A stretch of 64,000 bases of DNA, from assembly GCF_017353255.1 (NCBI RefSeq), contig NZ_JAFMYU010000023.1:55183-119182 (forward strand). Direction: 5' to 3'. The position numbers were made by a program, and so were the translations under genes. The stretch's first letter is position 1. Each line of letters opens with the position of its first letter. Positions 1-10,191 of the stretch are shown here, in pieces. This DNA is from Fibrella aquatilis. GTDB taxonomy: Bacteria; Bacteroidota; Bacteroidia; Cytophagales; Spirosomataceae. The notes under the pieces were generated by a model. That model was not told the origin of the DNA, searched no databases, and saw only the letters and a list, made by a program, of their open reading frames with translations.

Positions 1-290
1 ATCAGGCGGCTTTCTCCGACCATCAGCTGCTGGCCGCCAACCTCATTGACGAACAGCTTGAAGCCGACGAACTGCAACAGACGTACGAACGGCTGCTGGC
101 GCAACTGCCCGACAAGTGCCGCCGCGTATTCAGCCTGAGTCGGCAGGGCTATACCAACGCAGAAATCGCTAACCGGGAAGGCATTGCCGAAAAAACGGTA
201 GAACAGCACATTACAAAAGCCCTGCGGATGCTGCGGCAGTATTTAACCAAGTCGGCCCTGGCAATGTTGCTTTTTTCATTATTCCACTAA
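1..290 (+). CDS. RNA polymerase ECF sigma factor, C-terminal part (5' end outside window)
   Basis: Reading in frame from base 3 gives 95 residues ending at TAA 288-290. The segment LPDKCRRVFSLSRQGYTNAE followed by a helix-turn-helix (AEIANREGIAEKTVEQHITK) is typical of sigma-70 region 4, which contacts the -35 element. Region 2 would lie upstream of the window. The next gene, 75 nt downstream, is a FecR anti-sigma factor, and an STN-containing SusC receptor follows, so this is most likely the sigma factor of a cell-surface-signalling system switching on the SusC/SusD operon. Family membership is clear; the specific regulon is inferred from position. Confidence 0.9.
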   Translation, partial: QAAFSDHQLLAANLIDEQLEADELQQTYERLLAQLPDKCRRVFSLSRQGYTNAEIANREGIAEKTVEQHITKALRMLRQYLTKSALAMLLFSLFH

Positions 291-365
291 AAATTTTCAC
301 TATACGCTAAGGGTTGCGTTAGGGGCGGTGCGTCTTATCAGCACTACCATCCCCCCGTATGCTGC

Positions 366-1427
366 ATGAAACCCCTGCCTTTTCCACCCGACCTGCTCGA
401 CCGATACCGCACCAATACGGCCACCGACGACGAACGGCTGACTGTCGACGCCTGGTATGACACCCTGCCCGAAGACTCCGATTACCTGCGTTTACTGGAC
501 GCTGCCAGCCGTCGGCAACTTCAGGAACAAACGCTGGGAGCCATTCATACATCGCTGGGCCTGACCGGGGCCGGTCCGCAGCTTATCTCATTCCAGCCAA
601 GGCCGAGCCGTTGGTATCGCCACCCCTGGTTTGTGGCGGCGGCTCTGGTAGTGCTCGTGGGCGGCTGGTGGGTTATCCAGCTAGCCAGAACAGGCAACCA
701 GGCAACATCCGGGTCGGCTACGGCAGTAGTCACACCGGGCCACGACATAACGCCAAAACAGATTCGGTTCGTGAACCAGCAGTCGCGCATGGTGGCTCGG
801 CACCTACCCGACGGAACGGTGGTCTGGCTGCACCCACAGGCCGACCTGAGCTATCCGGCGGTGTTCGCCGATGACCGGCGCAACGTGACGTTTTCGGGAG
901 AAGGGTTCTTTGACGTGGCCAAAAATCCGCATCGTCCGTTTCTGATTCAGAGCGGCCCGATGCAGATCAAAGTGCTGGGCACGAGTTTCAACGTGCGGGC
1001 CACCCCGCACCAGGCCATCTTTGAGGTGGCCGTGGTCACGGGCCGTGTACTGGTACGGACAACGCCGTCGGCGGGCCGAAAAAAGACCGACCCCGTGCTG
1101 CTGCTACCCCGGCAAGAAGTTCTTTACAACCTCAGCAGTAACCAGTTAACCCGCTACAGCCTGCCCGCCAACAGCCGCCGCCCTATCTACGAACCGGTCT
1201 CGGTGGCGTTCGCCAATGCGCCCATGAACGCGGTGGTAGACCAACTGGAGGCCCGGTTCAACGTCCGTATTCAGGTGGCCAACGCCGCCATCAACGCCTG
1301 TAAGCTCACGGCTGATTTTACCAACCAGTCGCTGCCGGCCATTCTGGAACTGCTCTGCACCTCGCTCGATGCCACCTACACCATGGCCGGCGATACCGTC
1401 ATCATCACCGGCGAAGGTTGCCAGTGA
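366..1427 (+). CDS. FecR-family anti-sigma factor
   Basis: 353 residues. A cytoplasmic N-terminal segment (about 1-85) is followed by one membrane helix (about 87-106, FVAAALVVLVGGWWVIQLA), a periplasmic FecR domain (about 120-235, with HLPDGTVVWLHPQADLSYP and GTSFNVRA) and a C-terminal DUF4974-type domain (about 275-353, resembling an STN fold). Proteins of this family hold an ECF sigma factor at the membrane and release it when the N-terminal STN domain of an outer-membrane receptor signals through the periplasm. The order sigma, FecR, STN-SusC fits this exactly. The start is the first in-frame ATG after the sigma gene. The stop is followed directly by a compound hairpin at 1438-1469. Confidence 0.92.
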   Translation: MKPLPFPPDLLDRYRTNTATDDERLTVDAWYDTLPEDSDYLRLLDAASRRQLQEQTLGAIHTSLGLTGAGPQLISFQPRPSRWYRHPWFVAAALVVLVGGWWVIQLARTGNQATSGSATAVVTPGHDITPKQIRFVNQQSRMVARHLPDGTVVWLHPQADLSYPAVFADDRRNVTFSGEGFFDVAKNPHRPFLIQSGPMQIKVLGTSFNVRATPHQAIFEVAVVTGRVLVRTTPSAGRKKTDPVLLLPRQEVLYNLSSNQLTRYSLPANSRRPIYEPVSVAFANAPMNAVVDQLEARFNVRIQVANAAINACKLTADFTNQSLPAILELLCTSLDATYTMAGDTVIITGEGCQ

Positions 1428-1437
1428 TGTAAAAAAG

Positions 1438-1469
1438 GGGGCCGACCGTGTACCACCACGACCGGCCCC
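1438..1469 (+). promoter_or_regulatory. Compound hairpin between fecR and susC
   Basis: GGGGCCG (1438-1444) pairs with CGGCCCC (1463-1469). Inside it, after a symmetrical AC/AC internal loop, CGTG (1447-1450) pairs with CACG (1457-1460), leaving a 6-nt loop. It starts 11 nt after the FecR stop and ends about 80 nt before the preferred SusC start. There is no T-run, so it is not a standard terminator. An mRNA-processing, stability or attenuation element between regulator and receptor is possible; function is inference. Confidence 0.45.
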
Positions 1470-1549
1470 GGCAACGTACCCCGCTGGCCGCGTACCACCG
1501 CACCAATGGGCATTTGGGTTTCATGTGCTACCATAAAACGAGTAAAACT

Positions 1550-4500
1550 ATGTCTTTTCTACCAAACACGACACCGGCGTTCCGGCGAATCATCATGCGG
1601 GTGGGTCTGCTTCAATGGTTGTTTGTTGTGCTGATGTCGGGCGCGGGCATGGCCCGCAACGGGCTGGCCCAACCGGTGCTGGACAGACCCGTGTCGGTGC
1701 GGCTTAGTAATATGCCGCTCCAGGACGCCATCAGCCAATTACAAACTCAGGCGCAAGTTCGATTTGTGTATACGTCGCGCATTCCGCTAACGGAGCGTGT
1801 CACACTCGTGGCCCAGGGTGAACTGCTGGTATCGGTGCTAAACCGGCTGCTGAATCCGTTGCGTATCAATTACAAAGTCATCAACGAGCAGATCGTGCTG
1901 TCGCGGCAGGTTGTCGGCCTGTCTGCTATCAACCCCACCTTGCTAAAGACATTATCGGCGGGTACGTTACCGGTAGCTGACGTGCTCGTTAAAGGGCGGG
2001 TGACGGACAGCGAAAAAGGCGAGGGACTGCCCGGCGTGAGTGTGGTCGTCAAAGGCTCATCACGCGGCACCACCACCGACAGCGATGGCAATTACCAGCT
2101 CAGCGTGGCCAACGACAGGACGGTACTGGCGTTCAGTTTTGTGGGCTACGAAGGGCAGGAGGTCACAGTCGGCAACCGAACCGTGCTGAACGTTGAGCTG
2201 AAACCGGACAACAAATCGCTGAAGGAGCTGGTGGTAGTGGGCTACGGCACCCAACAGCGGGCCAACGTGACGGGTGCCATTGGCTCCATCAAAACGGCTG
2301 ACATCAACAACATCACCACCGCCAACTCGTCGGCGCTGATTCAGGGCAAGGTGGCGGGGGTGCGGGTAGAGAATGCGGGCGGTGCGCCGGGGGCCGGGGT
2401 CAACGTGATTGTGCGCGGCACCGGCACCTTTGGCAACGACCAGCCGCTGTACGTGATTGATGGCAACATTACCACGTCTATGGATTTTCTGAACCCGAAC
2501 GACATTGCCGGGATAGAAATCCTGAAAGATGCGTCAGCAGCGGCCATCTATGGCAACCGGGCGGCCAACGGCGTGGTGCTGGTGACCACCAAACAAGGCA
2601 GTACGGGCGCCACCAAAATCAATTTCAGCGCCAAAGGCGGCATTCAGGGGCCAACCAACCGGCTCAAGTTTATGAACGCCCGACAGTATGCCGACTACAT
2701 CAATCAGGCCGCCGACAACGACGGGCAACCCCGCGCCCCGGCCAACACAACCGCCTTTGACCCCACCATCGACACCGACTGGCAGAAGCTGTCTATCGGC
2801 AGCGCCGCCCCGGTGCAGGATTATAGCCTGAACCTCTCTGGTGGCAACGAAAACGCGAAATTCTACATCTCCGGGCAGTATTTCGACCAACAGGGCATTG
2901 TGGTTAACTCTGGTTTCAAGCGGTATAATCTCCGGGCCAACTCCACCTTCACCAAGGGCCGGTTCCGGCTCACGGAGGCTCTGTCGCTGTCGCGGGCAAT
3001 CAACACGCCCAACGTATGGTGGGGCCGAGAACGGGGCGAGATTCCGACGATTCCGGTGTATAACCCCAAAAACGACGGCGGTTTTGCTGGCATCGACCCC
3101 GTTTTCAACGGCTTGCCGCGGGGTATCAACTGGTATGGCCTGTCGTTTCTGAACGAAAACCGGCAGACCAACGACCAGATGCTCGGCAGTATCGGGGCCG
3201 AATATGAGCTGATCGACGGGCTGCGGTACAAACTCAACCTCGGCCTCGACTACACGGTGGGCAACGCGTTCAGCTACCTCCCCACGTTCTTTTTCAGCAC
3301 CTCGCAGGAAGCCTTCAACAATGTCTCGCGCCTGGATGAGGTCAACATCCGGGGCCTGGGTACGCTGATCGAACACACGCTGAGCTACGGCAAAACGTTC
3401 GGTAAACATACGATTGATGCCCTGGCCGGTTATACGCAGCAGGTCAACGAATTTCGGTCACTGGGCGCTACCGGGGCCGATTTTCCCACAAATTCGCTGC
3501 GCGTGATCGACGCCTCGACGGTGCGGGTCAATGCCACCGGCGACATTCAGCGGAACGTGTTGCAGTCTATCCTGGGGCGAATCAACTACAACTACGCCGG
3601 CAAATACCTGCTTTCGGCCACCATCCGGCGCGATGGTTCGTCGCGGTTTGCGCCGCAGAACCGGTTTGGCACCTTTCCGTCGGTGTCGGCAGGCTGGCGC
3701 CTCAGCGAAGAATCGTTCTTCCCCAAGAACAGCATCCTTAACGATGCCAAACTGCGGGCCAGCTACGGCGTGCTGGGGTCGCAGAACATCGGCAACTACG
3801 TCACCACCAGCGTATTGAACATCAACGCCAGCTACTTCTTTGCCGGGGGTGTACAGCCCGGCACCGCCCTAACCAATTTCGCCAACCCGAACGTGGTATG
3901 GGAAACCAGCAAAACCACCGACATCGGCACCGACCTGAGTTTCCTCAACGGCATGTTTACGGTGGTGATGGATTACTACGACCGCCGCTCGGAAGGTATC
4001 CTGACCAACTTACCCATCCCCACGTCGGGGGGCGTAGGGGCCAGCATTGTCAAGAATGCCGCCACGATCCGCAACCAGGGGTTTGAGTTTGCCGGAACCT
4101 ACAACCACCGCCCGGGCGATAACGGCCTGAAATACAGCATCACGGCCAATTTCAGCACCATCCGAAACCGCGTTTTGGCGCTCGGCGAAGGCGTCAGCCC
4201 CATCAACGGCGGCAACTTTACGCAGGAAACCTTGCAGGCCACCCGCACCGACGTGGGGCAGCCGGTAGGTAGCTTCTACGGCTTTGTGGTTGATGGGATC
4301 TACAACACCCAGGACCAGATTACCGCCGACGGACGGACCAACGTGCGTCCCGGCGATTTTCGCTACAAAGACCTCTCAGGCGACGGCAAGCTCAATAACG
4401 ATGACCGTACGTACCTCGGCAGCCCAATCCCCAAGTTCGAGTACGGGGCCATTTTCAATGCCTCCTGGCGCGGTTTCGACCTCAGTATGTTTGTGCAGGG

Positions 4501-4942
4501 CGTACAGGGCAACAAGATCTGGAACGCCAATAAATTCAAGCACCTGCTGGACTTTGGCGGAGACAAACTGCTGATCGGCACCGCGGCATGGACACCCACC
4601 AACACCAACACCGACATTCCGCGCGCCACCTTGTCCGACCCGGCCAACAACCGGCGGGCCTCGTCTTTCTACGTAGAAAACGGCTCGTACCTGCGGCTGA
4701 AAAGTATGCAGATCGGCTACACCCTACCCGCCACTTTCGTCAAAAAAATGCAGCTGTCGGGGGCGCGGGTGTACCTACAGGGCCAGAATCTGCTGACGGC
4801 CACAGCCTATACGGGCTACGACCCGGAGATTGGTCGCGGGGGCAGTCCAACGCAGGCAGCGGGCCTGTTTGGCGCGGGCGTCGACGTGGGCATCTACCCC
4901 CAGGCGCGGAGTTTCTTTGCCGGTATTGACATCACTTTCTAA
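1550..4942 (+). CDS. SusC/RagA-family TonB-dependent receptor with N-terminal STN signalling domain
   Basis: 1130 residues from the preferred ATG at 1550; alternative starts are GTG 1448, ATG 1523 and ATG 1595. ATG 1550 or 1595 places the hydrophobic signal segment (GLLQWLFVVLMSG) nearest the N-terminus. In order: signal peptide, STN domain (about 50-120, VSVRLSNMPLQDAISQLQTQ), carboxypeptidase-D-like domain (about 160-240, GLPGVSVVVKGSSRGTTTD), plug (about 250-370, beginning ELVVVGYGTQQ) and a beta-barrel ending in Phe (GIDITF). It should import glycan oligosaccharides across the outer membrane with the SusD partner 14 nt downstream. The STN domain is the part that signals to FecR, matching the sigma/anti-sigma pair upstream. 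Confidence 0.95.
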   Translation: MSFLPNTTPAFRRIIMRVGLLQWLFVVLMSGAGMARNGLAQPVLDRPVSVRLSNMPLQDAISQLQTQAQVRFVYTSRIPLTERVTLVAQGELLVSVLNRLLNPLRINYKVINEQIVLSRQVVGLSAINPTLLKTLSAGTLPVADVLVKGRVTDSEKGEGLPGVSVVVKGSSRGTTTDSDGNYQLSVANDRTVLAFSFVGYEGQEVTVGNRTVLNVELKPDNKSLKELVVVGYGTQQRANVTGAIGSIKTADINNITTANSSALIQGKVAGVRVENAGGAPGAGVNVIVRGTGTFGNDQPLYVIDGNITTSMDFLNPNDIAGIEILKDASAAAIYGNRAANGVVLVTTKQGSTGATKINFSAKGGIQGPTNRLKFMNARQYADYINQAADNDGQPRAPANTTAFDPTIDTDWQKLSIGSAAPVQDYSLNLSGGNENAKFYISGQYFDQQGIVVNSGFKRYNLRANSTFTKGRFRLTEALSLSRAINTPNVWWGRERGEIPTIPVYNPKNDGGFAGIDPVFNGLPRGINWYGLSFLNENRQTNDQMLGSIGAEYELIDGLRYKLNLGLDYTVGNAFSYLPTFFFSTSQEAFNNVSRLDEVNIRGLGTLIEHTLSYGKTFGKHTIDALAGYTQQVNEFRSLGATGADFPTNSLRVIDASTVRVNATGDIQRNVLQSILGRINYNYAGKYLLSATIRRDGSSRFAPQNRFGTFPSVSAGWRLSEESFFPKNSILNDAKLRASYGVLGSQNIGNYVTTSVLNINASYFFAGGVQPGTALTNFANPNVVWETSKTTDIGTDLSFLNGMFTVVMDYYDRRSEGILTNLPIPTSGGVGASIVKNAATIRNQGFEFAGTYNHRPGDNGLKYSITANFSTIRNRVLALGEGVSPINGGNFTQETLQATRTDVGQPVGSFYGFVVDGIYNTQDQITADGRTNVRPGDFRYKDLSGDGKLNNDDRTYLGSPIPKFEYGAIFNASWRGFDLSMFVQGVQGNKIWNANKFKHLLDFGGDKLLIGTAAWTPTNTNTDIPRATLSDPANNRRASSFYVENGSYLRLKSMQIGYTLPATFVKKMQLSGARVYLQGQNLLTATAYTGYDPEIGRGGSPTQAAGLFGAGVDVGIYPQARSFFAGIDITF

Positions 4943-4956
4943 CAACCGATACGATC

Positions 4957-6516
4957 ATGCTTTCGATAAAACCAACCAAGGCAACCCGGTTTGTCAGCCG
5001 GGCAATCACCCTGTCGGCTCTGTTGCTGACATCTACCGTGCTAACCGATTGCAGCGAGAAAGCCCTCGACGTGCCCAATCCCAATCAGCTTAGCCCCAGC
5101 ATATTCTGGCGCAATGCCACCGACGCCGAGAAAGGCCTGGTGGCTACCTACGGTCCGCTGACCACCATTCAGGGTTGGGGCCGGATGTTGGGCGCTATCC
5201 TGACCACCCTGCGGGGCGACGACGTGAACCCCTACCCGGCGCAGGAGGTCAATGACGTGGGCACGTTTGCCGTAGCGGCTACCGACGGTCGGGTGGCCGA
5301 GGGCTGGGGTGAACTGAACGCGGTGGTAGCACGCGCCAATCAGGTGCTGGCCAACGTGCCGGCTATTCAGATGGACGAAACCCGCAAAAAGCAGATTCTG
5401 GGCGAGGCCTATTTCCTGCGTGCCCTGGCGCACTTCTACCTGCTCAACATGTGGGGCAACATTCCGCTGATTACCAAGCCCGTCAATACGCTGGACGATA
5501 TTCTGGTGCCGCAGGCCGCCCCTGCCCAGGTGTGGGAAAGCATTAAATCAGACCTGAAACTGGCGCAAACCAACCTGCCCGCCCAGGCCAAAGACGTGGG
5601 CCGGGCCACGTCGGGGGCAGCCACAGCCCTGTTGGGCAAGGCGTATCTGTACACCAAAGACTGGGCCGCCGCCACCGCCGAGTTTAAGAAGATCGTGGAT
5701 GGCAATACCTATAAACTCGTGCCCAATTACCAGGACAACTTTTTGGCCACGACCAACAACAACGCCGAGTCTATTTTCGAACTCCAGTACCAGAACTCGA
5801 CCACCGGCAACTGGGGTCCCAGTGGTACGCCAAACCCCTGGCGGGGGCAAGCTTGGGAACCCGATATTGCCCCCAAAGGCTACACCAGTCAGGCGGGCAC
5901 CACCATCAATCGCTGGGTGTATGACCTGTTTTTGAAGGAGAAAACGACCACCGGTGCCATTGACCCCCGCGCTTTTGCTACCATGGTCTGGAACTATCCC
6001 GGTGCCAAGGTGTATCAGGACGATTTCACGAAGGCGTTTAACGGCACCGACCAAAACAACGTCTGGGTGCGGAAATACCTCAACTTCGACCGGACCAGTT
6101 CGCTTACGCCCGGTAGCTGGGCCTACGCCACCAACAACCGTCGGCTGATTCGCCTGGGCGACGTGCTGCTGATGTATGCCGAAGCCGAAAACGAAGCCAA
6201 CGGCCCTACACCAGCCGCCTATGCCGCCCTTAACCGGGTGCGGGCACGGGCCACCATGCCCCTTATCGCAACGGGTCTGAGCAAAGAGGCTTTTCGGGAG
6301 GCGGTACGGACCGAACGGGTGCTGGAACTGACCGCCGAGGGCGACCGGTTTCTGGACTTGCTGCGCTGGGGTACGGTGGCCGACGTGTTCACCAAAAACC
6401 GGGCCTTGCGCTCGAATAGCGGCGGGCAGTTTCAGGCCAACAAAAACGAGTACCTGCCCATCCCGCAGAACGACATCAACACCAACCTCAAACTCAAACA
6501 GAATCCGGGTTATTGA
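4957..6516 (+). CDS. SusD/RagB-family nutrient-binding lipoprotein
   Basis: 519 residues. The N-terminus has a hydrophobic stretch and a lipobox-like cysteine at about residue 32 (VLTDCSEK), consistent with anchoring on the cell surface. TPR-like helices typical of SusD are visible (RATSGAATALLGKAYLYTKD; RLIRLGDVLLMYAEAENEAN), and the C-terminal region carries the family signature ERVLELTAEGDRFLDLLRWG. It lies 14 nt after the SusC gene and should form the lid of that transporter, binding the polysaccharide. The stop is 11 nt before the ATG of the next gene, so co-transcription is likely. The ligand cannot be read from the sequence; the fucosidase in the operon suggests a fucose-containing glycan. 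Confidence 0.94.
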   Translation: MLSIKPTKATRFVSRAITLSALLLTSTVLTDCSEKALDVPNPNQLSPSIFWRNATDAEKGLVATYGPLTTIQGWGRMLGAILTTLRGDDVNPYPAQEVNDVGTFAVAATDGRVAEGWGELNAVVARANQVLANVPAIQMDETRKKQILGEAYFLRALAHFYLLNMWGNIPLITKPVNTLDDILVPQAAPAQVWESIKSDLKLAQTNLPAQAKDVGRATSGAATALLGKAYLYTKDWAAATAEFKKIVDGNTYKLVPNYQDNFLATTNNNAESIFELQYQNSTTGNWGPSGTPNPWRGQAWEPDIAPKGYTSQAGTTINRWVYDLFLKEKTTTGAIDPRAFATMVWNYPGAKVYQDDFTKAFNGTDQNNVWVRKYLNFDRTSSLTPGSWAYATNNRRLIRLGDVLLMYAEAENEANGPTPAAYAALNRVRARATMPLIATGLSKEAFREAVRTERVLELTAEGDRFLDLLRWGTVADVFTKNRALRSNSGGQFQANKNEYLPIPQNDINTNLKLKQNPGY

Positions 6517-6527
6517 TCGCGCCACCC

Positions 6528-9500
6528 ATGAAGCCAACGCCGTTGCTCAACCGCCTGTGGATGGCCCTGCAAAAATGCCTGTGGCTGAAGCAGTTGTGCA
6601 CAGGTGGCGTAGTGCTGCTGTTGGTTGACACGTGCCAGACAGGCCCCAGACAAGCCCCGCTTTTTGCCATGCTCGATGCGGGGCATACCGGGCTGACCTT
6701 TGCCAACACCATTACCGAAAGCGACTCGGTAAATGTGCTCAACTACTACTATTGCTACAATGGCGGGGGCGTGGCCGTGGGCGATTTCAACAACGACGGG
6801 CGGCCCGACTTGTTTTTTGGTGGCAACATGGTCTCTTCAACGCTCTACCTGAACGAGGGCAACCTGCGCTTCCGCGACGTGACCCAGACGGCCCGGCTCA
6901 CCACCACCGACTGGGTCATGGGCGTGTCGGTAGTAGACGTCAATAACGACGGCTGGCTCGACGTCTACCTGAACGTGGCCGGGCCGGAGCGGGCCATTCG
7001 GGGACACAACCGGCTGTTTATCAATGGCGGGCTGGGCAAAACGGGCGTTCCGGTGTTTACGGAACAAGCCGCCGCGTATGGCCTAGCGGCGGAGTCGTTC
7101 AACGTACAGTCGGCATTTTTCGACTACGACCGCGACGGCGATCTGGACATGTATTTGATGACGAACCAGGTCAACGGCGTGGACAAAAACATGGTTGTCC
7201 CGCCCGGTTATCCCGTCACGCGGGGAGCCACCACCGACCGGCTGTATGAAAATCTGGGCGTGTCTGACTCGCTGGGGCATCCGGTTTTTGTGGACGTGTC
7301 GGCCCGCGTCGGCATCAGGCACGAGGGCTACGGCCTGGGGCTGAGCATTGCCGACCTGAACGCCGATGGCTGGCCGGATATCTACGTGGCCAATGATTTC
7401 ATGACCAACGACCACCTGTATATCAACCAGCCTGACAAAGCGGGCAAACGGGTGTTTACGGACCAATGCCAGACGGGGCAGCGGCACCAGAGTTACAACG
7501 GCATGGGCGTCGACGTGGCCGACATCAACAACGATGCTTGGCCCGACGTGCTGGTTGTCGATATGCTGCCGCAGACCAACCAACGGCGCAAAACCACTAT
7601 TGCGGGCATGAACTACGAGAAATTTCTGCTCGAATCGCAGGCGGGTTACGTGCCGCAGTTTATGCGAAACACGCTGCAACTCAACCGGGGTAACGGCCCG
7701 GCAGGGGTGCAGTTTTCCGACATCGGGCAGTTGGCGGGTGTGCACGCCACCGACTGGAGCTGGGGACCCCTGCTGGCCGATTTCGACAACGACGGGCTGC
7801 GGGATTTGTACATTACCAACGGGTTTGTCAAGAACATCACCGACCTAGATTTTGCCAACTACCAGGCTGCCGAAACTATGTTTGGCTCCCAACAGGTCCG
7901 CAATGATCAGCAGCAGGCACTAACCAAACGACTCACCGGCGTCAGCGTCTCGAACTACGTATTCCGCAACACCGGCCAACTGACGTTTACGGACGAAACC
8001 GAAAACTGGGGCATCAACAGGCCATCCTATTCAAACGGAGCCGTGTACGCCGACCTGGATAGCGATGGCGACCTGGACCTGGTGACCAGCAATATCAATG
8101 AACCGGCCTATCTCTACGAAAACCGGGCAAACAAACGCCCCGACGCCGCTACGTTTCTGACCATCAAGCTGTTGGGCAGCCCGCAGAATCGGCAGGGAAT
8201 TGGCAGCACCGTCACCGTCTATGCTGGCAACCGGAGCCAAACCGTCTACGCCTCACCCGTGCGGGGGTATTTGTCGAGCATCGACACACCGCTACACATA
8301 GGCATGGGCCGGGCACGCCGGGCCGATTCGGTGGCGGTGGTTTGGCCCGATGGTTGGCGACAAGTGCTGAAAAACGTCAAAACCAACCAGCAGCTCACGC
8401 TCAGTTACAGGAACCGGTCGGCGAAAACCGCCCCTGTCCCGTCAGAAACGCCGCTATTTGTGGTGGCCAACAACGCGCTGGGTATTCACTGTAAACACGT
8501 AGAAAACCGGCATAACGACTTCGTTGAAAACCCGCTGCTGCTTCGACAATACGACCGTGGCGGCCCGGCCCTGGCCGTGGGGGATGTGGATGGCCGACAG
8601 GGTGACGACTTTTTTGTGGGCGGCTCGGCGGGGCAACCGGGCCTGTTGTTTCGGCAGCAGGCCAACGGCCGGTTTATCGGCGCGGCCATTAACCAGCCCG
8701 AAGCCCGGTGCGAAGATGCCGGGGCCTTGTTTTTCGATGCCGACAACGACGGAGACACCGACTTGTATGTGGCCAGTGGCGGCAGCGAATTCAAACCCGA
8801 ATCGGCTGATTACCAGGACCGGCTGTACCTGAACAACGCCGCCCGCCAACCCGGCAACGCATCGTTCACCCTGGCGCCCAACGCCCTGCCGGCTATGCGC
8901 ACCAGCAAAAGTTGCGTGGTCGGGGCCGACTATGACCACGACGGCGACATCGACCTGTTTGTGGGGGGACGTTACCAACCAGGGGCGTATCCGGACGCTC
9001 CCCGCAGCTATCTCCTGCAAAACAACGGCGGCACCTTCCAGGATGTCACGGCGCAAACCGCCCCCGATTTGGTACGCCCAGGCATGGTGAGCGGGGCCGT
9101 CTGGACTGACGTTGACAACGATGGCTGGACCGACCTGATCTGCGTGGGCGAATGGATGCCGATTACGTTCTTCCAGAATCGGCACGGGCGGCTGGTGAAC
9201 GTAACCGGGCAGACCGGCCTGGGCGACAGTCGGGGCTGGTGGAACAGTATTCTGCCCGTTGATATTGACCGCGACGGCGACATGGATTACGTAGTTGGCA
9301 ATGCCGGCACCAACCTGGACTACGCCCCCAAACCCGGCCAGCCCCTGGCACTCCTAGCCGGTGATTTCGACCACAACAAACGCACCAAACCCATTGTCTT
9401 TCAGTATGTTCTGACGGCAAACGGCACCCGCGAACAGGCGCCGTTTGCCGGGCGCGACGACCTGCTGAAACAGTGGGTGGGCCTGCGGGGCCGCTTCCTG

Positions 9501-10184
9501 GACTATGCCAGCTATGGCGAAACAACGCTGGCTCAACTGCTGACGAACACTAAGCCGACAGAACATACCAACCTCACGGCCAGCACCTTCGAGACGTCAA
9601 TTATAGAAAATCTGGGCGGGGGGCGGTTTAAGCGCCGGGCCTTGCCAGCGGAAGCGCAATTCTCAGCCACATTTGGCATCCTGGCCGACGACTTCACCGG
9701 CGACGGGTTGCCCGACCTATTGCTGACGGGCAACAACCACGCTGGCGAAGTGCTCTATGGCTGGGCCGATGCCTCGTTAGGGGTGTTGCTGGCGGGCGAC
9801 GGACGGGGCCATTTCCGGGCCGTATCGCCCCCCCATAGCGGCTTGTTCCTGGCCAACGACCACCGGAGTCTGGCGCAGCTACGCACTAACCGGGGCCGGG
9901 CGGTGGTGCTGGCCGCGGCCAACGCCGACAGCCTGGTGGCACTGGTGCAGACCCAGCCTACCGGTGGTCGGGTGCTGACGGCCCGCCCACTAGATGCCTA
10001 CGCCCTGCTGCAACACACCGACGGACGCACCAGTCGCCACGAGTTTTCGTACGGGGTCGGTTACCTGACCCAGTCGGCGCGGTCGCTGACGGTGCCGGAC
10101 AAGGTGCGCACCATAACCATTGCTGATACCCGGGGCAACCGGCGCGTTGTTCCGACTACTGATTTACCACGAATTAATCCTTAG
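6528..10184 (+). CDS. FG-GAP/VCBS-repeat protein with ASPIC/UnbV domain
   Basis: 1218 residues from ATG 6528; a TTG at 6513 would overlap the susD stop and is less likely. Many FG-GAP/VCBS blades with calcium-binding D-x-D/N-x-D-G loops recur (VAVGDFNNDGRPDLFFGG, SVVDVNNDGWLDVYLN, FDYDRDGDLDMYLM, LDSDGDLDLV, FDADNDGDTDLYVA). A mid-protein ASPIC/UnbV module (GIGSTVTVYAG ... SPVRGYLSSIDTPLHIGMG) is followed by a second propeller half. The N-terminus has a hydrophobic stretch ending VDTCQTG, which may be a lipobox, so extracellular or lipoprotein location is probable. Such proteins often accompany SusC/SusD operons, but their biochemical role is not established; glycan binding is an inference. 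A paralogue is at 42897-46337. Confidence 0.88.
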   Translation: MKPTPLLNRLWMALQKCLWLKQLCTGGVVLLLVDTCQTGPRQAPLFAMLDAGHTGLTFANTITESDSVNVLNYYYCYNGGGVAVGDFNNDGRPDLFFGGNMVSSTLYLNEGNLRFRDVTQTARLTTTDWVMGVSVVDVNNDGWLDVYLNVAGPERAIRGHNRLFINGGLGKTGVPVFTEQAAAYGLAAESFNVQSAFFDYDRDGDLDMYLMTNQVNGVDKNMVVPPGYPVTRGATTDRLYENLGVSDSLGHPVFVDVSARVGIRHEGYGLGLSIADLNADGWPDIYVANDFMTNDHLYINQPDKAGKRVFTDQCQTGQRHQSYNGMGVDVADINNDAWPDVLVVDMLPQTNQRRKTTIAGMNYEKFLLESQAGYVPQFMRNTLQLNRGNGPAGVQFSDIGQLAGVHATDWSWGPLLADFDNDGLRDLYITNGFVKNITDLDFANYQAAETMFGSQQVRNDQQQALTKRLTGVSVSNYVFRNTGQLTFTDETENWGINRPSYSNGAVYADLDSDGDLDLVTSNINEPAYLYENRANKRPDAATFLTIKLLGSPQNRQGIGSTVTVYAGNRSQTVYASPVRGYLSSIDTPLHIGMGRARRADSVAVVWPDGWRQVLKNVKTNQQLTLSYRNRSAKTAPVPSETPLFVVANNALGIHCKHVENRHNDFVENPLLLRQYDRGGPALAVGDVDGRQGDDFFVGGSAGQPGLLFRQQANGRFIGAAINQPEARCEDAGALFFDADNDGDTDLYVASGGSEFKPESADYQDRLYLNNAARQPGNASFTLAPNALPAMRTSKSCVVGADYDHDGDIDLFVGGRYQPGAYPDAPRSYLLQNNGGTFQDVTAQTAPDLVRPGMVSGAVWTDVDNDGWTDLICVGEWMPITFFQNRHGRLVNVTGQTGLGDSRGWWNSILPVDIDRDGDMDYVVGNAGTNLDYAPKPGQPLALLAGDFDHNKRTKPIVFQYVLTANGTREQAPFAGRDDLLKQWVGLRGRFLDYASYGETTLAQLLTNTKPTEHTNLTASTFETSIIENLGGGRFKRRALPAEAQFSATFGILADDFTGDGLPDLLLTGNNHAGEVLYGWADASLGVLLAGDGRGHFRAVSPPHSGLFLANDHRSLAQLRTNRGRAVVLAAANADSLVALVQTQPTGGRVLTARPLDAYALLQHTDGRTSRHEFSYGVGYLTQSARSLTVPDKVRTITIADTRGNRRVVPTTDLPRINP

Positions 10185-10191
10185 AAGACCG

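Noticed and set aside
2534..3409. 291-codon open frame on the - strand inside the first susC
   Set aside because: Lies wholly antisense to a clear SusC gene, shows no family motif, and such long shadow frames are expected at this GC content.
5548..6537. 329-codon open frame on the - strand inside the first susD
   Set aside because: Antisense to a well-supported SusD with its signatures; the translation is Gly/Val/Arg-rich and unlike a folded protein.
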